DNA of 19,614 nucleotides from JAMCXS01 sp964459065 (GTDB taxonomy: Bacteria > Acidobacteriota > Terriglobia > UBA7540), in the NCBI GenBank assembly GCA_964459065.1, contig CAYWMN010000050.1:1-19614 (forward strand). Direction: 5' to 3'. The notes under the pieces are model-generated. The model ran no database searches and had not been told where the DNA came from. It saw nothing but the letters and a program-made list of their open reading frames with translations. Numbering within the stretch: the first letter of the stretch is position 1; each line of letters begins with the position of its first letter. Shown piece after piece: positions 7,422 through 16,500 of the stretch. Position numbers and translations under genes: made by a program.

Positions 7422-7854
7422 TTCTATTCTCCAGCTTATACGCCAATCAAGGCGGGAACATTCCTGCCCACAAACGGGACACAAGACTCCTGATGTCGCA
7501 GGGGCCGTCGGAGGTGGGCGGCTGCTCAATCCATTTTAAGCGACCTCCTGATGATACAACACCTCTTTTCGACCTAAGGCTGCCTTCAGCATCCGTAAGC
7601 TCTGGTAACCCATAATCTTGAGGAGGTTGTTTCCTGTCATCAGCGAGGGCGCAGCGACCCGGTGCAGCACCCTCTCGTCATCGCGCCGCGGAAGACCTTG
7701 CAGGTGCGCAAGCGGGCACCGCTGTGGCGTATTTCAATGACGCTGGTGGACACGGGCGCCTTATAAGAGGTTCCCCGGCTCTGCCGGGGGATCCTTTGCT
7801 TACGCAAGACGACCAGCCGGTCAGGCCGCTCTGATTCAGCCGATCATTTCCCGG
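7422..7854. other. Gene-poor region upstream of the mtaB-like gene, with a possible decayed frame
   Basis: These 433 nt carry no intact gene. The minus-strand frame from about 7732 to 7536 is open for about 65 codons without a good start and ends with GNNLLKIMGYQSLRMLKAAL, which reads like the end of a protein. I do not recognise it, and plus-strand frames are also open across part of it. It may be a gene remnant or chance. No convincing promoter for the mtaB-like gene was found: a TATAAG box at 7436-7441 is too close to the start codon. Confidence 0.35.
7773..7789 (-). terminator. GC-rich hairpin after the GH127-like gene, possible weak terminator
   Basis: CCCCGGC (7773-7779) and GCCGGGG (7783-7789) form a 7-bp stem with a 3-nt loop, 65 nt past the stop codon of the GH127-like gene. 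No T run follows on the minus strand, so termination would be inefficient or Rho-assisted; it could also simply protect the mRNA end. Confidence 0.3.
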
Positions 7855-9870
7855 TTACACCGGAAAGGTTTCCTTTCGAAGGCTGGCTTTCGCAAGGCCC
7901 ATGGGAATCAGGGTACACCGCTCAAGCTTGCCGGTCCTGGCATTGTAGAACTCTCCTTCCAGCCGGATGGGGCCGGCGCCTTCATAGGGAAAGAGCATGT
8001 CGGCGCGTTGATCACGCTGAACGGTGAACCCGAAATCATTATCCGACTGGCCGGGGTCGAACTTCAGCGCATAGGACCAGTGGGCTCCTTTTGCGGGGTA
8101 ATCGAGGGTGTCCGCAAACCCGGGCACAGGGTATGTCTTGATGACTCGCCGGGTTGCAGGGATTTGTAACGCATAAACCAACGGCCCTCTTTGAATTGCG
8201 GTTTCCCCATTCGACGCGGTGATGCCGGTAATGGACTCGCTGAATCTGATCGTTACCTGATCGCCTTTTTGCCATACTTTACGCACCACGAAGTAATCTC
8301 CCTCTTGCCGAATGTCACCGCCTTGGCAGGCGACGCTGGTGCTTTTTGACCACTGCGGGTTGCGAAGCAGGAGAGGGAACTTGACGGGGCGTTCGGGCGA
8401 TAAGGTGATCGAGACGTCAGAAGAAAAAGGATAGTGGGTTTCTTCATCGATGTGAAGGTGGGTTCCTCGAACAGTTGTGTTCACACTGCAAGGCCCGTAC
8501 AGGGTGGCGGCCAAGCCCTGCTCTCGATTTGCCCTCATCCACATTCCTCGCACATAGAGCGACATGACTTGCGTGGCGTTGGGATTACAGCAAACCGCCA
8601 CATCAGCGTGCGTTGGTGAGAACTTGTCCTTACCGTGGAGCGATCCGGAGATCTGGTACCGGTTGTCGCGGGTCAGATAAGTAATAGCTTTCCCTCTTGG
8701 AGCTCTTGCTCCCTGCGCGGCGTTGAGGAGCACTTGCTCAACCCGGTCCCCAAAGGTAGCATGGCCTGTTTTCTGCAGTCCTGAGCTGAACGACGCCAGC
8801 AACTCCTTGATAGCGCAATATTCGTAGAATGCATGGGTCGGATCGGGTTCTTTTGCCTCGATATGCTCCATGCTGACGGCAGCTCCGGAAGGAAACGTGT
8901 AGCGCTTTACTTTGCGGAAAGCATTGTCGCTGGCTTTGCCGAGGTCTGATTCCCCGGTGGTAAAGTAGAGCCATAATGGAACGCGGATGCTTTCATAGGT
9001 ATGCACTCCGTGACCAAAGAAGGGCCTGTTGATATCGAGCAGAGATGCGAGCGTGGGGTCCTGGAAACGCAAGGGAATGCCCGCGCTGAAGTCCCGGTAA
9101 AGCCAGAGGCCGTAATCCCTGTATTTTCTATTGCCTGTTAAGTCGTTGAGGCGCTCGAGAACATCCGTAAACATTAGGCCATGGGCGACGCCTCCTCCCG
9201 CCTCGGGAATTCTGAACGCCGTTTTCTTGCCGGGACCATAATGGGCCATTGTGCACGCCACGGCACGCTTCACTGCGTGGAGAACTTCCGTCTTGCCGGT
9301 CAGTTCGTAATAGGCCAGCAAGCCGCGCAGGATGCACGCCTGAGTCCACAGCTCGCCGTTTCCGGGATTTTCAGAATAGCGGAGTTCGGGGCTGTAAACG
9401 CCGATATAACCATCTTTATCCTGGTACTGGAGTATGTGTCGGACATAGGTGTCAGCCTGGCGTTTCGCCTCCGGGACGTCGCCGAGATAGGCCATCATAA
9501 TGTAGCCCGTCCGCCAATTGCCCTCCGATTCGCCATTCCACCACGTTGGTCCCCAATTGCCGTGCGCGGTCGGCCTGTTTAACTTGCCGGGTCTGTTCCG
9601 CCCGCGACAGAAGATATCGGTAGCCACCTCAGCCGGTGCAAGCTGGTCGAGCTTGCCGGCAAAGCCCTCGCGAAGGTCCATTTGTAGCTGGGCTTTGATC
9701 CAGCCGTCGGGCTTAACCTCGCCAAGAGTTAACCAGCTAAACCGGGGTGATGGCGCCGGCTGCGACCCGGATAGCGTTGCGGGTGTGGACACATTGATCA
9801 GAGTCCCTGCGGTGGTAACACTGCCTACCGTTTGGAGAAACTTCCGGCGAGAACACCTGTTATTTTGCAT
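7855..9870 (-). CDS. GH127/DUF1680-family protein (beta-L-arabinofuranosidase-like), Tat-exported
   Basis: The closest family I recognise is GH127 (former DUF1680), whose studied members release L-arabinofuranose from arabinan side chains or hydroxyproline-linked sugars. The 671-residue protein begins with a twin-arginine signal (SRRKFLQTVG, 7-16, then a weakly hydrophobic stretch to about 35), so it is probably folded before export. An alpha/alpha-barrel region with GNWRTGYIMMAYLGD, GLMFTDVLERLNDLTGNRKY and GHGVHTYESIRVPLWLYFTT fills the first 300 residues. The zinc-thiolate site known in GH127 (one Glu, three Cys) fits Glu335, Cys352, Cys427 and Cys428 (VCCNPN) by spacing. The local motif YEYCAIKE differs from the usual ETCAS, so specificity is uncertain. 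Start ATG has GGAAGG ten bases upstream. The neighbour is a divergent sugar-acid-type transporter. Confidence 0.8.
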   Translation of the reverse strand: MQNNRCSRRKFLQTVGSVTTAGTLINVSTPATLSGSQPAPSPRFSWLTLGEVKPDGWIKAQLQMDLREGFAGKLDQLAPAEVATDIFCRGRNRPGKLNRPTAHGNWGPTWWNGESEGNWRTGYIMMAYLGDVPEAKRQADTYVRHILQYQDKDGYIGVYSPELRYSENPGNGELWTQACILRGLLAYYELTGKTEVLHAVKRAVACTMAHYGPGKKTAFRIPEAGGGVAHGLMFTDVLERLNDLTGNRKYRDYGLWLYRDFSAGIPLRFQDPTLASLLDINRPFFGHGVHTYESIRVPLWLYFTTGESDLGKASDNAFRKVKRYTFPSGAAVSMEHIEAKEPDPTHAFYEYCAIKELLASFSSGLQKTGHATFGDRVEQVLLNAAQGARAPRGKAITYLTRDNRYQISGSLHGKDKFSPTHADVAVCCNPNATQVMSLYVRGMWMRANREQGLAATLYGPCSVNTTVRGTHLHIDEETHYPFSSDVSITLSPERPVKFPLLLRNPQWSKSTSVACQGGDIRQEGDYFVVRKVWQKGDQVTIRFSESITGITASNGETAIQRGPLVYALQIPATRRVIKTYPVPGFADTLDYPAKGAHWSYALKFDPGQSDNDFGFTVQRDQRADMLFPYEGAGPIRLEGEFYNARTGKLERCTLIPMGLAKASLRKETFPV

Positions 9871-10217
9871 GGCTCGGCAACCTTCCTTTCAAGTTTGAAA
9901 ACTAATGAAAAAGGAGCAAAATTGCAAACCAAGAACTCTCTTCGAGATTGTTGCCAGCAAAAAATGGCCAGTCGGCCGGATCACCGGCGGCTTCCGAATT
10001 AAGGAGTGCCATCGCCGATGGCATGCTAAACTACCTCCGGCCTGCAGCGGCTAAGACCCAGTGACTTTCAGCAGAATGCTCTTGTGCCGAGCCTGTTTTC
10101 AAGCTGTCCGATTGACGGCATGGTTTTGAAAGATGGCTGGGGCGCTACACGAGCCTGGGTTGAAGGGCGCCGCAAGCGCAGCAGCAAACTTCATTCTTAG
10201 TGGAAAGCCAATACAAG
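9871..10217. other. Divergent regulatory region between GH127-like and MFS genes
   Basis: These 347 nt hold the two upstream regions of divergently transcribed genes and no gene of their own. The notable elements are the 17-bp palindrome at 10007-10023 and a smaller repeat GCCGG-ATCA-CCGGC at 9975-9988. I could not place -35/-10 boxes with confidence on either strand. Confidence 0.5.
10007..10023. promoter_or_regulatory. 17-bp palindrome, candidate operator shared by two divergent genes
   Basis: TGCCATC-GCC-GATGGCA is a perfect 7-bp inverted repeat with a 3-nt centre. It lies 137 nt upstream of the GH127-like start and about 195 nt upstream of the MFS start. Size and symmetry resemble sites bound by dimeric sugar-responsive repressors (LacI or GntR type), but no such regulator is encoded in the window. 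Confidence 0.4.
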
Positions 10218-11507
10218 ATGCCTCTCGACAATCGTCCTGAAAGGGGTTCCAGCGCCACACGCCGCCGTTGGATTCTTCTTGCTCTTGTCTTTCTTGCGAT
10301 CATGATCAACTACATTGATCGTGGCAACCTCAGCATTGCGGCTCCCTCCATCATGAAGGATTTCCGGATTTCTCCGGCGACGATGGGGGTGCTGCTCTCG
10401 GCCTTTTTCTGGACGTATGCCATTTTTCAAATCCCGGCCGGCGCGCTGGTGGACCGGTTCGGCATCCGGTGGGCCTACGCGGGAGCGTTCCTGGTGTGGT
10501 CAATCGCATCGGCGGCCATCGCGTTGAGCCGCGGAGCCGGAGACGTTATCGGCCTGCGCATGCTGCTGGGGCTTGCTGAAGCCATCGCTCCGCTGGCCAG
10601 CTTATCGTTCATTCGCAGCAATTTTTCAGGCAAAGATCAAGGGCTGCCCACCGCGATTTACATTGCCGGCCAGAATGTCGGACCTGCGCTGGGAGCGTTG
10701 GTCGGGGCTGTGCTGCTGGATCTGTACGGATGGCGCTGGATGTTTGCCATCACGGGATTAGGGGCGCTGATTTGGGTGCCCTGCTGGCTGTTCGCCGCCC
10801 CTTCTGACAAGAAAAACTCCGCGCCCAAACCGGAGAAGCCGGCTGAGGAGCCGCCTGCTCCCCGGAACTGGGACTGGAGAACACTTCTTGCCAACCGGAC
10901 GTTTTGGGCGATGTCGCTGTCCATCCTGCTATCGTCGTACTACTGGTGGTTCGTATTGACCTGGGTGCCGAGCTATCTGGTCCTGGCGCGCGGCTTCTCA
11001 ACTCTGGGAATGGGAAAGGTGATCTCCACGGCGTTGTTTGTGATGGCCGGGGTCAACGTTGTGGCCGGCCTGGCCGTGGACAGACTGGCGGCGCGGATCG
11101 GAGCGTTCCGGGCGCGCCTGTGGTTTGGCGTGATCGGGTATATCGGGACGGCGGCCATCTTGCTGGTGTTGGTGACGGGCCGCGACTGGACGCTGCCGAT
11201 TCTTACCTTTGCGATGTGCGCCACGGGCATCGGGAATACGAACTTTTGGACGATCACGCAGCACGCATCGCCGAAGCACATGGTGGGACGGACGGTGGGA
11301 TTCCTGAACACGGTCGCTGTGGCAGCAGGCGCCATTGCGCCGATTGTTACGGGCCTGTTGCTGGGGCCGCAGAAGCGCTTCGGTGCGGCGATCATCGTTG
11401 CCGGCGTGTGTCCGGTTCTGGCAGGGTTCTGCCTGCTTGCTGCCGGGTCCAAGGGCCTCTCTCAGATCAAGACGCTACTTTCAGGACAGGCCTATTCGGA
11501 AAGTTAG
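10218..11507 (+). CDS. MFS transporter, anion:cation symporter (ACS) family, sugar-acid type
   Basis: The 429-residue inner-membrane carrier has about twelve hydrophobic segments split by a charged loop (DKKNSAPKPEKPAEEPPAPR, about 195-214). Typical ACS-family features are the first helix with INYIDRGNLSIAAPSIMKDF, the loop motif GALVDRFGIRWAY after helix 2, and GLRMLLGLAEAIAPLASLSF. Characterised relatives import hexuronates, galactonate, glucarate and similar anions with protons; the actual substrate here is unknown. I start at the ATG at 10218, with GGAAAG ten bases upstream; a GTG at 10200 in the same frame has no Shine-Dalgarno. It is divergent from the GH127-like gene, and an aldonate-type dehydratase lies further right, which fits sugar-acid uptake. 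No partner follows it closely. Confidence 0.9.
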   Translation: MPLDNRPERGSSATRRRWILLALVFLAIMINYIDRGNLSIAAPSIMKDFRISPATMGVLLSAFFWTYAIFQIPAGALVDRFGIRWAYAGAFLVWSIASAAIALSRGAGDVIGLRMLLGLAEAIAPLASLSFIRSNFSGKDQGLPTAIYIAGQNVGPALGALVGAVLLDLYGWRWMFAITGLGALIWVPCWLFAAPSDKKNSAPKPEKPAEEPPAPRNWDWRTLLANRTFWAMSLSILLSSYYWWFVLTWVPSYLVLARGFSTLGMGKVISTALFVMAGVNVVAGLAVDRLAARIGAFRARLWFGVIGYIGTAAILLVLVTGRDWTLPILTFAMCATGIGNTNFWTITQHASPKHMVGRTVGFLNTVAVAAGAIAPIVTGLLLGPQKRFGAAIIVAGVCPVLAGFCLLAAGSKGLSQIKTLLSGQAYSES

Positions 11508-11624
11508 TCGCTGGGAGATTGTTCGCCGTGCTTGCCCAAGCATGGGACGGGCTGCCGCGTGAGCGGGCAGAAAGCGGTGCCGGCGTCCGCGCCGGAGGCT
11601 GCGAGAGGCTATCGATTCTTAGTC

Positions 11625-11653
11625 TTGACACTTGGGTAACGCGAAAGTAGAAT
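11625..11653 (+). promoter_or_regulatory. Sigma-70 promoter of the DksA/TraR-like gene
   Basis: A perfect TTGACA (11625-11630) is followed after 17 nt by TAGAAT (11648-11653). Transcription would start near 11660, about 34 nt before the ATG at 11694. This is the best housekeeping promoter in the window and implies steady expression. Confidence 0.75.
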
Positions 11654-11693
11654 ACGCAACTCTAAAACTCCCGGGAATTAGCACACAAGAACA

Positions 11694-12047
11694 ATGGATA
11701 AGAGAAAGATTGCAAGTTACAGAAAACGCTTGTTGACGAAACAGGAAGAACTGCGCCGCATGGTTGCCAAGTCCGAACAGGACGGGCGTGAAGCCCACGG
11801 AGAGATTACGCAGGACTCCGGCGATCGAGCGGCGAGCTCCTACAACAAGGAATTCTTCTTTCATCAAAGTGACGACAATCGCCGGATTCTCCATCTGATC
11901 CAGGAGGCCCTGCGACGGATGGACGACGGCTCATACGGACACTGTATTGAGTGCAGCGAGGGCGTCCAACCCAAGCGCCTGGAGGCCGTGCCATGGGCTC
12001 GTCACTGTATCGAGTGCCAGGAAAAGCAGGAAAAAGGTTTGCTTTAG
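11694..12047 (+). CDS. DksA/TraR family C4-type zinc-finger protein
   Basis: This family binds in the secondary channel of RNA polymerase and, with ppGpp, tunes stringent control. The 117-residue product has a predicted helical hairpin over about residues 1-75 and a zinc finger formed by Cys84, Cys87 (HCIEC), Cys105 and Cys108 (HCIEC). The turn of the hairpin reads DSGDRA (41-46), which matches the DxxDxA tip motif needed for DksA activity, so a functional DksA-like role is plausible even though the protein is shorter than E. coli DksA (151 residues). The start ATG lies 34 nt from the mapped promoter; its Shine-Dalgarno is weak. The next gene (ComF-like) starts 95 nt downstream and may share the transcript. 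Confidence 0.9.
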   Translation: MDKRKIASYRKRLLTKQEELRRMVAKSEQDGREAHGEITQDSGDRAASSYNKEFFFHQSDDNRRILHLIQEALRRMDDGSYGHCIECSEGVQPKRLEAVPWARHCIECQEKQEKGLL

Positions 12048-12142
12048 TAACTTCGATGCCGTAGAAAGCGAGGCTTGCTTTCGCTTCTCCTCTAGCAGCA
12101 CCGGCCGACTCCCGCCCTTTCTTACAGGAACTGGGGGAGAGT

Positions 12143-12949
12143 TTGTTTTCGGTCCTTTTCCCGACTCAATGTTCAATTTGCGCGCGGGAGGTGGTTCGCC
12201 TCACGGGCCTGGGAGTGTGCCGGCGTTGCTGGGCCGCGGTGGAGGCTTGGGAAGGGGTTATCTGCGGCCGTTGCGGACTGCCGATCGTTTCCGGCCAATT
12301 GGAAGGAATGGACCGGGTCTTGTGCGGCGAATGCAGGACTTCCCCTGGGAAGTTTGACGTCGCCCGCGCTTTTGGGGTTTACCGGGGAGTCTTGCGCGCT
12401 CTGATTCTGCAACTGAAGTTTTACCGGCGGGAGCGCCTGGGGAAAAGGCTGGGGCAGTCCCTGGCACGGGTCTGGGAGCAAGTGAGAGTTTTTGAGGGCG
12501 AACAAGCGCCCTTGCTGGTTCCCGTGCCCTTGTTCCACCGGCGGGAACGGGAACGCGGTTTCAATCAAGCTCGATTATTGGCAAAAGGCTTGGCGCACCG
12601 GTTGTCGGCTGGCCAGAGGAAGAAAAAAATAATAATTGCCGCCGGCGTTCTGCAGCGTACCCGGGAAACGCTTCCCCAGTCCGGGCTCGGCGCCCGGGCC
12701 CGCCGTGAGAACGTGCGCGGCGCTTTCAAAGTGACAGATCGGGAACGGATCCAAGGGCGCGACGTCGTTCTGGTCGACGACGTCATGACGACCGGAGCTA
12801 CGCTTTCAGCCTGCAGCCGGGCCCTGAAACAGGCCGGAGCTGGAAAAGTTTTTGCCCTGACGTTGGCCCGCGCAACGCCCCGGTTTCCGGATACGGGCGA
12901 CCTCGCGGCTGCGGCCGGTGTTGACGAACTTAGCCGCGACTGGACATAA
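12143..12949 (+). CDS. comF: ComF family phosphoribosyltransferase-like protein
   Basis: ComF proteins combine N-terminal zinc fingers with a type I phosphoribosyltransferase fold; in naturally competent bacteria they help take up transforming DNA, but homologues are also widespread elsewhere. The 268-residue product has two CxxC pairs that can form a first finger (Cys10, 13, 26, 29) and a second set (Cys41, 44, 61, 64). The PRPP-binding loop VVLVDDVMTTGAT lies at 208-220, preceded by LLVPVPLFHRRERERGFNQA (124-143), the family hallmark. The start is a TTG at 12143 with GGGGGAG three bases upstream. No ATG or GTG is available in this frame upstream, although it stays open to a stop at 12062 and reads protein-like, so a longer form is conceivable. 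The HNH gene follows 43 nt after the stop. Confidence 0.9.
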   Translation: MFSVLFPTQCSICAREVVRLTGLGVCRRCWAAVEAWEGVICGRCGLPIVSGQLEGMDRVLCGECRTSPGKFDVARAFGVYRGVLRALILQLKFYRRERLGKRLGQSLARVWEQVRVFEGEQAPLLVPVPLFHRRERERGFNQARLLAKGLAHRLSAGQRKKKIIIAAGVLQRTRETLPQSGLGARARRENVRGAFKVTDRERIQGRDVVLVDDVMTTGATLSACSRALKQAGAGKVFALTLARATPRFPDTGDLAAAAGVDELSRDWT

Positions 12950-12992
12950 TTGAAATCTAACGGGGGTTGAAAGCTGTCCAAGAGGTAAAGTG

Positions 12993-13526
12993 ATGGCGGA
13001 GAATCACGAACGCCTGCTGCAAGCTCCGGTTTTGGTGCTCAACGCTACGTATGAGCCGATCAACGTTACTGCGGCCCGGCGCGCGCTGGTTCTGGTGCTG
13101 AAGGGAACCGCCACCGCGGAAGAAGTAGACGGTAGCTTCATTCACTCCGCACGAGTTACTTTTCGCATACCCTCCGTTATCCGACTCACGGAATTCCGCC
13201 GCATCCCCCATCAGACCCGGGCGCTCTCCCGCAAGAACATCCTGATGCGGGACCGTTACACGTGCCAGTTTTGCGGGCGCGCCCTGCCGGCCGGCGAACT
13301 GACGCTTGATCACGTTATCCCGCGCTCCAAAGGTGGCCATACGGATTGGGATAATCTCGTCGCCTGCTGCCACAAGTGCAACACGTTTAAAGGGAACCGC
13401 TCACCGGAGGATGCCGGGCTCAAGCTGAGACGGCAACCTCGGCCGTTCACACTCCACACCAGCCGCCACATCATGCGGATGCTCGGAAACGCGGACGAGC
13501 GCTGGCGGAAATATCTTTTCTACTAA
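12993..13526 (+). CDS. HNH endonuclease domain protein
   Basis: This 177-residue protein has an HNH nuclease fold with structural zinc. The domain begins with RDRYTCQFCGRAL (Cys91, Cys94), continues with LTLDHVIPRSKGGHTDWDNL (His107 as the likely catalytic histidine, Asn121) and closes with CCHKCNTFKGNR (Cys126, Cys129). The N-terminal 80 residues (VLVLNATYEPINVTAARRAL and onward) are shared by a widespread, otherwise uncharacterised bacterial HNH family, usually a lone chromosomal gene rather than part of a restriction system. The ATG at 12993 is preferred over the GTG at 12990, because AGAGG lies seven bases before the ATG. It follows the ComF-like gene by 43 nt and probably shares its transcript. 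It is convergent with the large receptor gene, 45 nt away. Confidence 0.88.
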   Translation: MAENHERLLQAPVLVLNATYEPINVTAARRALVLVLKGTATAEEVDGSFIHSARVTFRIPSVIRLTEFRRIPHQTRALSRKNILMRDRYTCQFCGRALPAGELTLDHVIPRSKGGHTDWDNLVACCHKCNTFKGNRSPEDAGLKLRRQPRPFTLHTSRHIMRMLGNADERWRKYLFY

Positions 13527-13571
13527 CCTTTCCGAGTGAGGCGAACTCCAGGTTTTATCCCAGCCGTTCCA

Positions 13572-16500
13572 TCAGAAGGTGAGCTGTGCGCGGACTTGGA
13601 TGAGCCGTGGCGATGCATCCGCGCCCAGACCCGCTCCAAAGATACTGGTTGGCGGGCTGACGGTATTGATGATTTGTCCGAACTGCGTGCTGTACAAATT
13701 GGCGATCGGCTGGTCAAAGTTCGGATGATTCAGCACATTAAAGAACTGGAAACCCAGCGCCAGCTTGGCGGATTCCCATCCCGGCAGCGACGTGGCCTTG
13801 CTGATGGCAAAATCGGTATTAAAGTACCCGGGCCCCCGGAACATGTTCCTTCCCTGGACGCCGAAATGGTTGGGATTGTTGGTGGAGGGTTCAAACTGCC
13901 CGGTGGTCAGGCACGGACGGTTCGGGTTGCTGCAGGAACCGGTGGGACCGCTCAGAAAAGTTGCATAGAGCGGGCCGCCGTAATTTTCATACTGCAAGGT
14001 GCTGACTGCTTGCATATCCTGCACCGTGTAAGGAAACCCACTGCGGGCAAAGAGCGTTCCGGAAACCTGCCAGCCCTTCGTCACAGCGCTTAATCCCCGG
14101 CTCAACTGGAGATGGTTAAGCGGAAGGTTCCACACATAATTCAGATTCAGATTGTGCCGGACATCGTAATCCGCATTGCCATAGTTGGCCCGGATGTCAT
14201 TGGGGTTTTGAGGCGACAAGATGCTTTGGTTGGTTGCATACACAAAAGGCAATAGGGCTCCGCCGTTCGACAGAATGTCCAGAGCGTGGCCGTAGGTGTA
14301 ATTGGCCTCAAGGATGCCGTCGGCAAAGTTGTGCCGAAATCGGGCTGTCAGCCCGTTATAGCTGGATACTCCCGCGCTTTCAATGTTGGTCACGGTTGCA
14401 AAGCGGGAGTCGGGCGGCAGGGAAGGCAATCCGGGGAAAGTGGCGTAATACGAATAGGCGTTGACCGAGGCGTTGGGGATCAATTCGTGGATGCCGTGGT
14501 TGCCGACATAATTGAGGCTCACGAGGGTGTTGCGCCCCAATTGTTTTTGAACCTCCAGGTTCCATTCCTGATACTGAGGCAGATGGATAGTTTGCGCGGT
14601 GCTTGTAACATTCGGCGGGGTGAAGTTGGGCTGGGAGGTTTCAATGCTCGCAAGCGTTCCGCCGCTCGCGAAAGCGTTCACAAAAGCCGCGTTCGAGTTG
14701 GCCGCATCCGCAAATAAATTGGAAGACTCGGTTGGAGAAAGATTATTGCTGAAAACCAGGAACTCATTGTTGTTGGGCGGATTTCCGGCGATGCTCTCCA
14801 CGCTAAAGCCGGGGATGCCGTCATAGAAGATGCCCACGCCGCCTCGCACCACCAGGCCTCGGCCTTGACCGAAGGGTTGCCAGGCAAATCCCAGCCTTGG
14901 TTGCCAGCCCAGCGCCGTCAGACCCGTGAATTCCTGACGCTGGTTGACCAGGATGGCCTTGTTGTAAGGAATAGAAGTGTCGTGGTTCAGTGAGGGGAAA
15001 GGCTGGGCCAAACGGGCAAAGCAATTGTGCTGGCAGACCGGGTTAGAGGCGTGATCGGCCCGCAGCGTCAAGGTCAGTTGCAGGTTTTGCCGGACGCGCC
15101 ATCGATCCTGGCCGTAGAATCCCAGTCGATAAAAAGCAAAGGGCTGAACCAGAGAGGTGGGGAAGGTTTGTTCCAACAGGTCGCCGGTTGCGCCGCCGTT
15201 ATAAAAGTCATTCAGGCTGAATACCCCCAGAAAGCCGCTGGTCAGCGCTCCAAAATCGTAGTCGCTCATGTCGCTTCGAGCATAGTTAACGCCGAACTTC
15301 AGGTTATGATTGCCGTGCAGCCAGGAGAAATCGTCGATAAACTGGTATTGAGTGGTCTTTGTTCCCTGGGGATAAGCATAGTCTGCACCGCCCAGCATGG
15401 TGAGAGACCCGTCGTAGAAGTACATCGTTGAGGGAAATGCCTGCAAGGCCTTGGACAGGCTGGGCGGGCCGAAGATTGCCGAAACATATTGCAAAGTTGC
15501 TCGGAGCGAATTTACTTTGTTGTTTCCCACAATATGGGTCCATCCGGCCTGGCCTTGCTCTTCAGGCTGATTGCTGACCACATTGAAAGCGGAACTAATC
15601 GGGTCGGTAACCGTGGCCTGATGGCCCCGATCGATCTCGCCGTGGACGAAAACTCTGTTGGTGGGACTGACGTTGAAATCCAGACGCGAACTGAGAAGCC
15701 ACTGGTCCGTCAACTGGCTGACCGTTGACCGGTAAGCCAGCGCGCAAGCCTCGCCAGACGCAAGCGCCGTTACGTTGGAACAGCCGTGGTTCGGGAGGAT
15801 ATCCTGGGCCCGGCTTGCTCCCGGAGCATTGTTGTAAAGGTCAAAAATCTTCTGATAAAAAGGAACGGAATCTGTTAAGCGGAGGCTATTCAGGTTAGCG
15901 ATGGTGGCCTGTTCGAAGGCCGGGGTCGGAACCTGTGTTTCCTGGCTGGTTGGAATCAGCACTCGTAGCCCTTCCTGATTGACGAAGAAGAACGCTTTGT
16001 CTTTGTCGATGGGACCTCCCAGGGAGGCCGACCACTGGTTCGCGTTCACAAATGGGCGTGGAGTATTGGTGGCATTGTTGAAGAAGCTGTTGGCGTCAAG
16101 CGCGCTGCCGTTCCAGTAATAGTTGGCGTTTCCGTGAAAATGGTTCGTTCCGGATTTGGTGATGTAGTTGATATTGGCGCCGGCCAGCCCTCCATACTCG
16201 CCCGAATACCCGTTCGTTACCACCGTAGCTTCCTTGATATCATTCAACCCCAACATCAGGTTCGTCGCCCCGGAGTTGTTGACGCTCAAGAGGGGAGCCA
16301 TATCGTTCATTCCGTTAACCGTAAAGAGATTGGAAGTGGCGGGTAACCCGTAGAGCGAAATATTGCCCGTCCCTCCTTCGGTGTTCATCACCGCGCCGGG
16401 AACCAGTTGTGCGATAAACGTGAGGTCATTGCCCGGGTTGGGGATATTCGCGATTTGGGCAAGGGTGATCGCGGATGAATTGTTCCCGTTGGCGGTTTGA

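Noticed and set aside
7436..7441. TATAAG as a -10 box for the mtaB-like gene
   Set aside because: Transcription would start inside or past the Shine-Dalgarno, and no -35 is found at the right distance.
10904..11650. Plus-strand open frame of 248 codons
   Set aside because: It overlaps the MFS gene in another frame; the composition (Gly/Arg rich) is typical of a shadow of a GC-rich gene.
12060..12090. Inverted repeat (GAAAGC/GCTTTC) between the DksA-like and ComF-like genes as a terminator
   Set aside because: The stem is short, alternative pairings compete, and no T run follows; read-through to comF is more likely.
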